Assembly: GCA_021772215.1 (NCBI GenBank)
Contig: JAJFMK010000039.1
Location: 1-5,430 of the forward strand
From: Chlamydiota bacterium
GTDB lineage: Bacteria; Chlamydiota; Chlamydiia; Chlamydiales; JAJFMK01
Length of the DNA stretch: 5,430 nt
Direction: 5' to 3'
The position numbers and the translations under genes are program-made. The notes under the pieces are model-generated. The model saw only the letters and a program-made list of their open reading frames with translations, ran no database searches and was not told the origin of the DNA. Shown here one piece after another: positions 1 through 5,430 of the stretch; positions within the stretch are counted from its first letter, which is position 1, and the number at the start of each line of letters is the position of its first letter.

Positions 1-336
1 GATCGAAAGTATGGTTGGGTTCTCAAAGAGGATTGGGTTGAGGGGATGCGTCTCTTGCAAGAGATGAGACATAGCCCCGAAAAGCAAAGAGAGGCTTATC
101 TCGAATTTGTTCTCCATGTTCAAAAGATCATGGTCTATCTAGCCGGAACGATGCTCTATCGTCGCTATTTAAGTCTTGGGATTAATGATTTAACAACTGT
201 TACTCAAGATAGCGATATTAAAGCGACACTTATCGCAAAAGAGTGTTCTGAAGAGAGGGCGGACTTTATTGCGCGCATGTGCAAAAAGGACCCTCAAGAC
301 AGACCCGATATTGACGAGGTGGCCCGCTTCTGTTAG
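1..336 (+). CDS. C-terminal fragment of a probable protein kinase-like protein (5' end outside window)
   Basis: The frame is open from base 1 and closes at TAG 334-336, so 111 residues of a longer protein are visible. An internal ATG at 46 is probably not the start, because the frame continues upstream to the window edge. The last third (about residues 78-111) has the spacing of the C-terminal part of a eukaryotic-type protein kinase domain: a helix (RADFIARMCKK), then DPQDRP at residues 97-102, then a short helix (DIDEVARF). In kinases this Arg (subdomain XI) pairs with the APE glutamate. A hydrophobic stretch at about 42-53 (KIMVYLAGTMLY) could correspond to the helix following the DxWSxG motif, but that motif is not recognisable. 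The catalytic residues would lie upstream and cannot be judged; a diverged kinase or pseudokinase is possible. The protein ends straight after subdomain XI with no sensor or membrane domain. It is followed nine bases later by the M32 peptidase gene, probably in one operon. Confidence 0.5.
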   Translation, partial: DRKYGWVLKEDWVEGMRLLQEMRHSPEKQREAYLEFVLHVQKIMVYLAGTMLYRRYLSLGINDLTTVTQDSDIKATLIAKECSEERADFIARMCKKDPQDRPDIDEVARFC

Positions 337-345
337 CATTCTTAC

Positions 346-1863
346 ATGAGCGCTACCAAATCTTACGAAGAACTTCATCACATTTCTAAAGAGGCAAAAA
401 CCCTAGAGGGAGTCATCCGCCTTCTCGAGTGGGACCAAGAGACCTATATGCCTAAAGGTGCGCAAGAGATTCGCGCCGAGCAGATATCTCTTTTGTCTGG
501 CCTATGCCATGAGATGATGACCTCAAAGCGCTATGTTCACGCTCTTGAAAAGCTGATTAACATCGAGTCAGGAGAGATCAAAGAGAGCGGTTTGAAGAGT
601 GAACAGGAGGCGGCGCTCAGAGAGTGGCGCCGCGATCTGGTAAAGGCAACGGCCCTTCCCACTAAGTTTGTTAAAGATTTTGCCAAGCTCACCTCTGAGG
701 CTCTAGCAGTATGGCAGCAGGCAAAAAACTGTGATGACTTCGCCCTTTTTGCTCCCTACTTAAAGCGCATTGTCGAGATGTCTCATGAGAAGGCCAGTTT
801 AGTAGGCTATGAAAAGGTCCCTTACGACGCCCTACTCGATGAGTATGAGCCGGGGATGACCAGCGACGAGGTGTCAAAGCTCTTTTCTAGCTTGGGAACT
901 CAAGTTAAAAAGCTTTTAGGCGATATTACCGCTAAGTCGCAAGTTGAGACTGCCTTTTTGGAGGGCGATTACGATAAGAAAAAGCAGATCGCCTTCTCTG
1001 AGGAGATTTTAAAGGCGCTCGGCTACCCCTTTGAGTATGGTCGCCTTGACCTCTCTTCGCACCCTTTCTCCACCTCTTTTCATCCCACCGACTGCCGCAT
1101 CACAACGCGCATCTCGACAAACAATCCGATCGACCCGATCTTAGCGACGATCCATGAGGCGGGCCATAGCTTTTACGAGTTGGGCCTTCCCGCGCACCAT
1201 TTCGGTTCGCCTTTAGGTGAGTCGATCTCTTTGGGGATGCATGAGAGCCAGTCGCGCTTTTGGGAGACACGCATCGGACAGAGCCGCCCCTTCTGGCGAC
1301 ACTTTTTGCCGAAACTTAAAAACCTTTTCCCCGATGAATTGAAAGATGTCTCTATAGAGTCATTCTACCGCGCCATCAACCGCGTCAAACCCACCCTTAT
1401 TCGTGTCGAAGCTGACGAGGTGACCTACCCGCTTCATGTCATTTTGCGCTTTGAGATGGAAAGAGGCATCTTTGATGGCTCTATCCCCATTGATCAGATC
1501 CCCGACGTTTGGAATGATAAGATGGAGGAGTACCTCGGCATTCGCCCCACCACGAATCGTGAAGGCTGTCTGCAGGATATCCACTGGGCGATGGGAGGTT
1601 TTGGCTACTTCCCTGCCTACACCCTCGGTAACCTCTACGCATCTCATCTCTTTATCGCTTTTGAAAAGAGCCATCCCGACTGGGATAGCCGCGTTGCTAA
1701 CGGCGAGTTCGCCTTCATCCGCAGCTGGCTGCAGGAGAAGATCCACGCTCATGGACGGCGCTACCGCTCTATCGAGCTACTTAAAAGGATCCACGAGAAG
1801 GAGTTTTCTCCTGAGCCCTACCTCACCTACCTAAACGATAAGTATTCCGATATTTATCAGTAA
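346..1863 (+). CDS. M32 family metallocarboxypeptidase (carboxypeptidase Taq-type)
   Basis: This is a cytoplasmic zinc (or cobalt) carboxypeptidase that removes C-terminal residues from peptides, presumably in peptide turnover. The 505-residue length matches the family (about 500), and no signal peptide is present. Family landmarks occur in order: WDQETYMP at 29-36, HPF at 239-241, DCRITTR at 249-255, the metal-binding HEAGH at 270-274 (His270 and His274 as ligands, Glu271 as catalytic base), HES at 299-301 supplying the third ligand Glu300, RVEADEVTYPLH at 353-364, and GCLQDIHW at 407-414 followed by GYFPAYTLGNLYA. All expected active-site residues are present, so the enzyme should be active. 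ATG 346 gives an N-terminus that aligns with the family, although no Shine-Dalgarno sequence lies in front: the nearest purine run, GAGGTGG at 316-322, is 23 bases away. The preceding stop codon is only nine bases upstream, which suggests translational coupling. Two long overlapping frames inside the gene are shadows. Confidence 0.96.
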   Translation: MSATKSYEELHHISKEAKTLEGVIRLLEWDQETYMPKGAQEIRAEQISLLSGLCHEMMTSKRYVHALEKLINIESGEIKESGLKSEQEAALREWRRDLVKATALPTKFVKDFAKLTSEALAVWQQAKNCDDFALFAPYLKRIVEMSHEKASLVGYEKVPYDALLDEYEPGMTSDEVSKLFSSLGTQVKKLLGDITAKSQVETAFLEGDYDKKKQIAFSEEILKALGYPFEYGRLDLSSHPFSTSFHPTDCRITTRISTNNPIDPILATIHEAGHSFYELGLPAHHFGSPLGESISLGMHESQSRFWETRIGQSRPFWRHFLPKLKNLFPDELKDVSIESFYRAINRVKPTLIRVEADEVTYPLHVILRFEMERGIFDGSIPIDQIPDVWNDKMEEYLGIRPTTNREGCLQDIHWAMGGFGYFPAYTLGNLYASHLFIAFEKSHPDWDSRVANGEFAFIRSWLQEKIHAHGRRYRSIELLKRIHEKEFSPEPYLTYLNDKYSDIYQ

Positions 1864-1874
1864 AAATTCACTTC

Positions 1875-1938
1875 TTTGTAGAATAAAGCAAGAGATAGAG
1901 AAGAGAACTATTAGGAATTCTATCATTAGCTCTACAAA
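1875..1938 (+). repeat. Nested inverted repeat just after the M32 gene
   Basis: TTTGTAGA at 1875-1882 is the exact reverse complement of TCTACAAA at 1931-1938. Inside it GATAGA at 1894-1899 is the reverse complement of TCTATC at 1919-1924. The arms are short and the loops long, and no T-run follows, so this is not a standard intrinsic terminator. It might protect the 3' end of the upstream mRNA or form the base of a larger RNA structure with the hairpin that follows. Short repeats of this size can arise by chance, so confidence is low. Confidence 0.3.
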
Positions 1939-1995
1939 CATAGGAGGCGCTGATCAATTAGGGTACAGCCGATTTTTTGATGATTTTGCTTTCAG

Positions 1996-2054
1996 TTGGC
2001 TGATTTTGTAAGTTCGCATACTGTTGACAGTAGGGGACTTACAAAATTGGTCAA
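1996..2054 (+). ncRNA. Long imperfect hairpin, possible structured RNA or leader of unknown type
   Basis: The left arm 1996-2013 (ends in ATTTTGTAAGT) pairs with the right arm 2037-2054 (begins with ACTTACAAAAT). The inner 11 pairs are perfect and the outer 7 include three G-U wobbles when read as + strand RNA: 1999/2051, 2001/2049 and 2002/2048. Two further pairs (2014/2036, a U-G, and 2015/2035) extend the stem. After a small internal loop, an apical stem TACTG 2019-2023 / CAGTA 2028-2032 closes a TTGA tetraloop. The wobbles pair only in + strand RNA (they would be A-C mismatches in the opposite transcript), which favours a + strand product. A weak terminator candidate with T6 follows at 2100-2126. 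No known RNA family was recognised. The alternative is a pair of inverted repeats left by a small mobile element. Confidence 0.45.
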
Positions 2055-2099
2055 ATGGAAGCGAAAGGGCGGGAAAGCGGCCTACACGAATTGTTCAGT

Positions 2100-2126
2100 G
2101 GCTCCCATAGTAGTAGAGCCTTTTTT
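2100..2126 (+). terminator. Candidate intrinsic terminator
   Basis: GGCTC at 2100-2104 pairs with GAGCC at 2116-2120 and is followed directly by six T residues at 2121-2126. The stem is only five base pairs with an 11-base loop, which is weak, but the immediate T-run is typical. It would end transcripts from the M32 operon or a small RNA covering the hairpin at 1996-2054, and separate them from the promoter of the next gene. Confidence 0.45.
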
Positions 2127-2183
2127 CACAAACTCTCTGTGAGATATTAATACTTCCTTAATAAAAGTTGTAAATATCTAGAA

Positions 2184-2201
2184 ATAATAATTAATTATTA
2201 T
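2184..2201. repeat. 18-bp perfect palindrome made only of A and T
   Basis: The 18 bases centred between 2192 and 2193 (half-site ATAATAATT) read identically on both strands. The palindrome sits just upstream of the candidate -35 box at 2207 of the 728-residue protein gene, where an operator or activator site could lie. Because the local sequence is almost purely A and T, chance formation is easier than for a mixed-base palindrome. Confidence 0.45.
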
Positions 2202-2206
2202 CCTGT

Positions 2207-2236
2207 TTGATTAATAAAAAAGTTTATTGAGATAAT
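2207..2236 (+). promoter_or_regulatory. Candidate sigma70-type promoter for the 728-residue protein gene
   Basis: TTGATT at 2207-2212 (four of six matches to TTGACA) and GATAAT at 2231-2236 (five of six to TATAAT) are separated by 18 bases. The spacer is very AT-rich. Transcription would start near 2243 and give a leader of about 50 bases. Other AT-rich hexamers nearby make the exact boxes uncertain, but a promoter in this stretch is likely given the terminator-like element upstream and the gene start downstream. Confidence 0.45.
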
Positions 2237-2277
2237 AAAAGGTGTAAGAAGGGTGGCTGTTAATAAATAGTTGTCTG

Positions 2278-2283
2278 AAGGGG
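2278..2283 (+). promoter_or_regulatory. Ribosome binding site deciding the start at 2291
   Basis: AAGGGG at 2278-2283, within AAGGGGTGG, lies seven bases before ATG 2291 and is a near-consensus Shine-Dalgarno sequence. It supports this start over the downstream ATG at 2315. Confidence 0.7.
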
Positions 2284-2290
2284 TGGACTT

Positions 2291-4477
2291 ATGAAAAGAG
2301 ATAGACACGAGACGATGACCATTGTCGAGGCGGTAGAGACCTTAACGTCGATGGCGGAGCTTGATCCGATTCAAGAGGAGCAGATTCGTCAAGATCTGCT
2401 GATTGAGGGTAAGCACATTGGAGAGCGTAAAGTCGACTGGCTCGCTACGGGAGATGATGGTAAAGAAACAGTCGACTTAGTCAAAGAGACATTCAAGACG
2501 GTCCACAGTTATCTAAAAGATAAGTGGCGTCAGATGGACCCCTCTATGATGGATAGCGAGACAATGGAGGGGATTAAGACTGTGATGCTTCTTGCCGGTG
2601 AGGCGGCAAAGCGTCTAAACCACTTCACTAATCTCTTTTGGGATGTGGGTGGAAGTGCTTACAACTTATCCGAGTGGCAAGATCTTCATGACTTCTACCA
2701 GAGAAAGATCAACCCGAAGGTCTCTGAAGAGATGTTGGGTAAGTGGATCTTAGGTGTAGGACGCCTTCCCTTCCCGGAGGTAACCGCGACAACTGATCGC
2801 AAGAAGGCAGTCGAGGTGAACCCGCTGCATCTCTTTGTCGATATGGAAGCTGTGAGACAAGATAGCGAACATGAGCTCTTTTTCATCCGAAAAGGAGATG
2901 GCACCCGCTTTTTTAACCCGAAGCTGATTCGCAGCATGAAGCTGGTCACTGAATTTGGCTTTAGACCGGCGAAAGATCTCGATCCGGTGCCCTTTATTGA
3001 AGTGGACGAGTGGCTAGATATCGCTGCCAACCAAGGATCAAAGCGGATCATTCAGCGCCTCGGCGTCCATCTTGACTTCTTCTACATGGAGCGCACCAAA
3101 TTTAAGGAGAAAGATCTCATCAACACCATGAGCTATATGTTTCTCTCTCTCTTGCTCGCAAGTCACAATCGCTATCTCTATAGCCAGCAAAATGGCAAAT
3201 GTTGCCTCGATTTCTTTGATGACTTTCTCCATTTTTTCCGCGCGGCATTGCACTCCTACGAGTTTCAAAAGATCATCAGCTATCCGCCATCGGAGCATAA
3301 TCGCTTAGCGCGACTTATCATCCGTCTAATGCGAACCGTAGCGACGGTTCTCTATAGCGAAATGACCCAGGTGATGGAGGGAAAAGGGCTTGTCAAACGG
3401 CTGATACGTGAGGGATATAACCGCGATGATAGCCTCGATGAGTCAAGACTGACCGGCTCTATCGCCGAGGATCTCTGGATGGATCACCTCGCTCTTTCTG
3501 CGGGTCTTGAGGGCTACTTGAACAGCCCCTTGAATCGGATTCTCGATGAGATAGAGCACTCTCCTTTTGCCGGCTATGATCCCTGGATGCAGAAAAATCT
3601 ACCCAATCGCGTCGGGGTGTTAGAAGAGGGCAACAAGCGCATTGAGATTATGAGGCTGCCAACGCCAACGATCCAAGAGCAGATTGAAACACCGAAGCTT
3701 CTCGAAGAGTTTAAGACCTTTATTGAAGGGCTGGAGCCGACTGAAAAGCTTCTCCTTCTTAACTTCCAAAACCGAAACTCCTGGAAAGAGGGGCCGCGCT
3801 CAAGGCTAATTGAAGATCTCGAAAATCGTGAGCCCTATAAGGAGCCTGTCGAAGTCGTCACGCTCGAGGTCGATAGCGACTTTTATGAGCAGCTCTCTCC
3901 CTATGACACTACCAATGATGCTACGAAGTTCAAGGAGAGCTTAAGAGAGAGACTGGGCAGTAAAGAGGGGGGCTACTTCTTCACTTTAGAGATGGAAGAT
4001 CAGCTCTTTCCTCTCTTTGTCGATGAGACGATCGAAGAGGTGCATCAGCTCTTCTTTGAGGGCAAAAATCGCCTGACGCAGCCCGAGCGCCGCTCCTATA
4101 TCGATCTAGTTCATCTCTTCATCAGCTGGAAACTGGTCGATCTGGTCGACCCAGCCTATGTCGCCTTCAGCTGTAAAGATGGCGTTGACACCTCCTCGAC
4201 TGCTTACGCCTTGATGTGGTATGGCCATATCGCCTTCAACGGCCGCCTCTTTGGACAGACAGAGCGCGATCAGCTAAACACTCTCCTCTTTGCCCCTCCC
4301 GTTATCATTCGCGAACGCGACATCCAGCCCGCTCGTCTCGATCGCTTCATCCAGACCTTGCGCACCATTCAAGAGGCGTCCCAACATCTCGGTGAAAAGA
4401 ACTTTGTCGAGGCCTTGAGAAAACAGTTCGGCCGCATGTTTCACTCGCCGATTTTTGAAGGAATCTTTCGTATCTAG
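2291..4477 (+). CDS. 728-residue protein of unknown function with a phosphatase-like Cys loop lacking Arg
   Basis: I cannot name this gene. It is a complete frame with a good ribosome binding site and a stop at TAG 4475-4477. The protein looks soluble and rich in charged residues. There is no signal peptide, and the most hydrophobic segment (about 280-290, MSYMFLSLLLA) is too short for a confident membrane helix. The first ~480 residues look mainly helical. The C-terminal part appears alpha/beta: LLLLNFQNRNSWKEGPR (487-503), VEVVTLEVDSDFY (520-532), then YVAFSCKDGVDTSS around Cys628. A beta-strand running into C-x-x-G-x-x-T-S-S resembles the P-loop of cysteine-dependent phosphatases (C-X5-R-S/T, as in CKSGKDRT of SopB/IpgD-type effectors), but position +6 is Thr634, not Arg. 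A degenerate or divergent phosphatase fold is inference only. Intracellular bacteria often carry large lineage-specific proteins of this kind; an effector role is possible but unproven. It seems to be transcribed from its own promoter. Confidence 0.9.
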   Translation: MKRDRHETMTIVEAVETLTSMAELDPIQEEQIRQDLLIEGKHIGERKVDWLATGDDGKETVDLVKETFKTVHSYLKDKWRQMDPSMMDSETMEGIKTVMLLAGEAAKRLNHFTNLFWDVGGSAYNLSEWQDLHDFYQRKINPKVSEEMLGKWILGVGRLPFPEVTATTDRKKAVEVNPLHLFVDMEAVRQDSEHELFFIRKGDGTRFFNPKLIRSMKLVTEFGFRPAKDLDPVPFIEVDEWLDIAANQGSKRIIQRLGVHLDFFYMERTKFKEKDLINTMSYMFLSLLLASHNRYLYSQQNGKCCLDFFDDFLHFFRAALHSYEFQKIISYPPSEHNRLARLIIRLMRTVATVLYSEMTQVMEGKGLVKRLIREGYNRDDSLDESRLTGSIAEDLWMDHLALSAGLEGYLNSPLNRILDEIEHSPFAGYDPWMQKNLPNRVGVLEEGNKRIEIMRLPTPTIQEQIETPKLLEEFKTFIEGLEPTEKLLLLNFQNRNSWKEGPRSRLIEDLENREPYKEPVEVVTLEVDSDFYEQLSPYDTTNDATKFKESLRERLGSKEGGYFFTLEMEDQLFPLFVDETIEEVHQLFFEGKNRLTQPERRSYIDLVHLFISWKLVDLVDPAYVAFSCKDGVDTSSTAYALMWYGHIAFNGRLFGQTERDQLNTLLFAPPVIIRERDIQPARLDRFIQTLRTIQEASQHLGEKNFVEALRKQFGRMFHSPIFEGIFRI

Positions 4478-4503
4478 ATGATTTTTTCCTTTTAATGTAG
4501 ACT

Positions 4504-4527
4504 GCTCCTTTGACATATCAAAGGAGC
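4504..4527 (+). promoter_or_regulatory. Perfect 10-bp hairpin that sequesters the ribosome binding site of the ankyrin gene
   Basis: GCTCCTTTGA at 4504-4513 is the exact reverse complement of TCAAAGGAGC at 4518-4527, with a four-base CATA loop. The right arm contains the Shine-Dalgarno sequence AAGGAG (4521-4526), five bases before ATG 4532, so in the folded mRNA the ribosome site is fully paired. Only CTTTAT follows the stem, so it is a poor intrinsic terminator, although a partial terminator for the preceding gene cannot be excluded. A translational switch, such as a thermometer-like stem, a protein-bound site or dependence on an antisense RNA, is an inference. Confidence 0.6.
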
Positions 4528-4531
4528 CTTT

Positions 4532-5430
4532 ATGAAATCCCTTCTTCTTCTCTTTCTTCTTCCTTTTGCCCTTGTGACGGGAAATACCTTAGACACGGCC
4601 CGCACCCTACTAGAGAGGGTAGAATATGAAGATCTCTCTGAGCTCCTTTTAGAGGCGACTGAGGCTAACAATTTGGAGATGGCTAAGCTTCTTGTCGAGG
4701 AGTATGGCGCTGATCCGCACTTAAAGACACGCTGGGATCAGCCTCTGATTCATTATGCTGCTGAGAAGGGAGCTACAGATCTGGTAAAGTGGCTCGTTGA
4801 GAGCTGCGGCGTCGCTGTTAACGGACAATCTGATTATAAGAGACTACCTATTCACTACGCTTCCGATTGCGGAGATCTCGAGCTCGTTAAGTGGCTGGTC
4901 GCCAAAGGCAGTGATCTGAATCTAGCCGATGATGAGGGTTTTACGCCGCTTCTCAATGCCGCCTATGGAGGTCACCTAGAGACTGTACAGCTTCTGCAAA
5001 ATCATGGCGCTGACATCAAAGCTGTAAGTGAGTGGGAATTTAACGCGCTTGATTGCGCGGCTGCTAGTGGGAATTTAGAACTGGTTCAATGGTTAATGGT
5101 AAATCATCAGTTTTCTCTTCATCAGAAAACAGCTGACGGGACAACTCCTCTTCATATGGCTTCCGCATCAGAGAATGTCGACCTAGTTAATTGGCTCTTA
5201 AGAAAGATGAAAATTGATGTGAACCTCAAAAATAGTGCGGGAAAATGCCCTATCCATGCCGCTTGTGCTTCAGGGAGTCTCGACATGGTAAAGACTCTTA
5301 TCAGACATAGATCTAATCTCTCTATTGCTGATGAAAATGGGATTACAGCTCTTCATGAAGCGGCTTCAGAAGGAAGATATGAAGTGGTGCGCTACTTAGT
5401 CGACGAGTGTGGTATGGACCCTCGTGTTAA
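4532..5430 (+). CDS. Exported ankyrin-repeat protein (3' end outside window)
   Basis: The frame is open from ATG 4532 to the window end, giving 299 residues with no stop. The start is fixed by AAGGAG five bases upstream and by an in-frame TGA at 4511-4513. Residues 1-17 form a Sec-type signal peptide: Lys2, then a Leu/Phe-rich core, with possible cleavage after VTG at 15-17. Ankyrin repeats fill the rest: a degenerate one at about 38-66, then about 67-97 (PLIHYAAEKG), 101-130 (LPIHYASDCG), 135-163 (TPLLNAAYGG), 168-199, 202-233 (TPLHMASASE), 236-266 (CPIHAACASG) and 269-299 (TALHEAASEG), probably continuing. Ankyrin repeats bind proteins. The signal peptide puts this one outside the cytoplasm (periplasm, surface or secreted), where it could act as an adaptor or meet host proteins. 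The partner is unknown, and other domains may lie beyond the window. It lies 54 bases after the preceding gene on the same strand; shared transcription is possible but a separate promoter is not excluded. Confidence 0.93.
   Translation, partial: MKSLLLLFLLPFALVTGNTLDTARTLLERVEYEDLSELLLEATEANNLEMAKLLVEEYGADPHLKTRWDQPLIHYAAEKGATDLVKWLVESCGVAVNGQSDYKRLPIHYASDCGDLELVKWLVAKGSDLNLADDEGFTPLLNAAYGGHLETVQLLQNHGADIKAVSEWEFNALDCAAASGNLELVQWLMVNHQFSLHQKTADGTTPLHMASASENVDLVNWLLRKMKIDVNLKNSAGKCPIHAACASGSLDMVKTLIRHRSNLSIADENGITALHEAASEGRYEVVRYLVDECGMDPRV

Larger units (their letters stand above)
1864..2290. other. 427-base intergenic region, structured and AT-rich toward the 3' end
   Basis: I see no convincing protein gene on either strand. 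The left part (about 1864-2126) is mixed in composition and carries nested inverted repeats, a long hairpin and a terminator-like stem with T6. The right part (about 2127-2275) is very AT-rich and holds the AT-only palindrome, the promoter candidate and the leader of the next gene. A short frame at 1984-2142 is open (ending TGA 2140-2142) but has no ATG and no ribosome binding site. No tRNA, tmRNA, RNase P, SRP or CRISPR signature was recognised. Confidence 0.8.

Noticed and set aside
1360..1752. 130-codon open frame on the - strand inside the M32 gene
   Set aside because: It lies wholly within a gene with intact catalytic motifs, and its translation resembles no domain I know; it is a shadow frame.
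1436..1834. 132-codon open frame on the + strand in another phase of the M32 gene
   Set aside because: The peptide is Ser/Arg/Pro-rich and low in structure, as expected from an out-of-phase reading of the true gene, and the M32 reading runs uninterrupted across it.
2024..2029. Exact TTGACA as a -35 promoter box
   Set aside because: No acceptable -10 hexamer lies 16-18 bases downstream, and the hexamer falls in the apical loop of the hairpin.
4510..4515. Exact TTGACA as a -35 promoter box for the ankyrin gene
   Set aside because: The matching -10 would fall inside the coding sequence of the ankyrin gene, and the hexamer is explained by the hairpin arm and loop.
4274..4516. 80-codon - strand frame over the end of the 728-residue gene
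   Set aside because: Most of it is antisense to a well-supported gene and it shows no recognisable domain.
4504..4533. Strong intrinsic terminator for the 728-residue protein gene
   Set aside because: The stem is good, but only CTTTAT follows and not a run of T, and the right arm contains the next gene's ribosome site, so a translational role fits better.

Overview
The window holds four protein genes, all on the + strand: the 3' end of one gene, two complete genes, and the 5' part of a fourth. By eye, base composition is moderate (a little under half G+C) in the coding parts. It drops to strongly AT-rich in the one long intergenic stretch just upstream of the third gene. A kinase-like C-terminus, an M32 carboxypeptidase, a large orphan protein and an exported ankyrin-repeat protein together suggest a host-associated bacterium, for example an environmental member of the Chlamydiae or another intracellular lineage. 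This is inference from content only; no rRNA or marker gene is present to fix the taxon.

Layout. Positions 1-336 encode the end of a protein whose last ~35 residues look like the final helix region of a Ser/Thr/Tyr protein kinase (DPQDRP motif). Nine bases later, 346-1863 encodes a full-length M32-family (Taq/Pfu-type) metallocarboxypeptidase with every diagnostic motif intact. The tight spacing and lack of a Shine-Dalgarno sequence suggest it is co-transcribed and translationally coupled with the gene before it.

Positions 1864-2290 form a 427-base intergenic region with more structure than a simple spacer. It contains a nested inverted repeat, a long hairpin (1996-2054) whose imperfect pairs are nearly all G-U on the + strand, a terminator-like stem with a T6 run (2100-2126), an 18-bp AT-only perfect palindrome (2184-2201), a sigma70-type promoter candidate (2207-2236) and a good ribosome binding site. 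A small transcribed RNA or a mobile-element remnant in the 1940-2126 part is possible; I could not match it to a known RNA family.

Positions 2291-4477 encode a 728-residue soluble protein I do not recognise with certainty. Near its C-terminus, SCKDGVDTSS follows a beta-strand-like segment and resembles the Cys-loop of cysteine-dependent phosphatases (C-X5-R), but Thr stands where the essential Arg should be.

From 4532 to the window end runs an ankyrin-repeat protein with a clear N-terminal signal peptide. Its Shine-Dalgarno sequence lies inside the right arm of a perfect 10-bp hairpin, which suggests translational control. Nothing in the sequence ties the four genes to one pathway.
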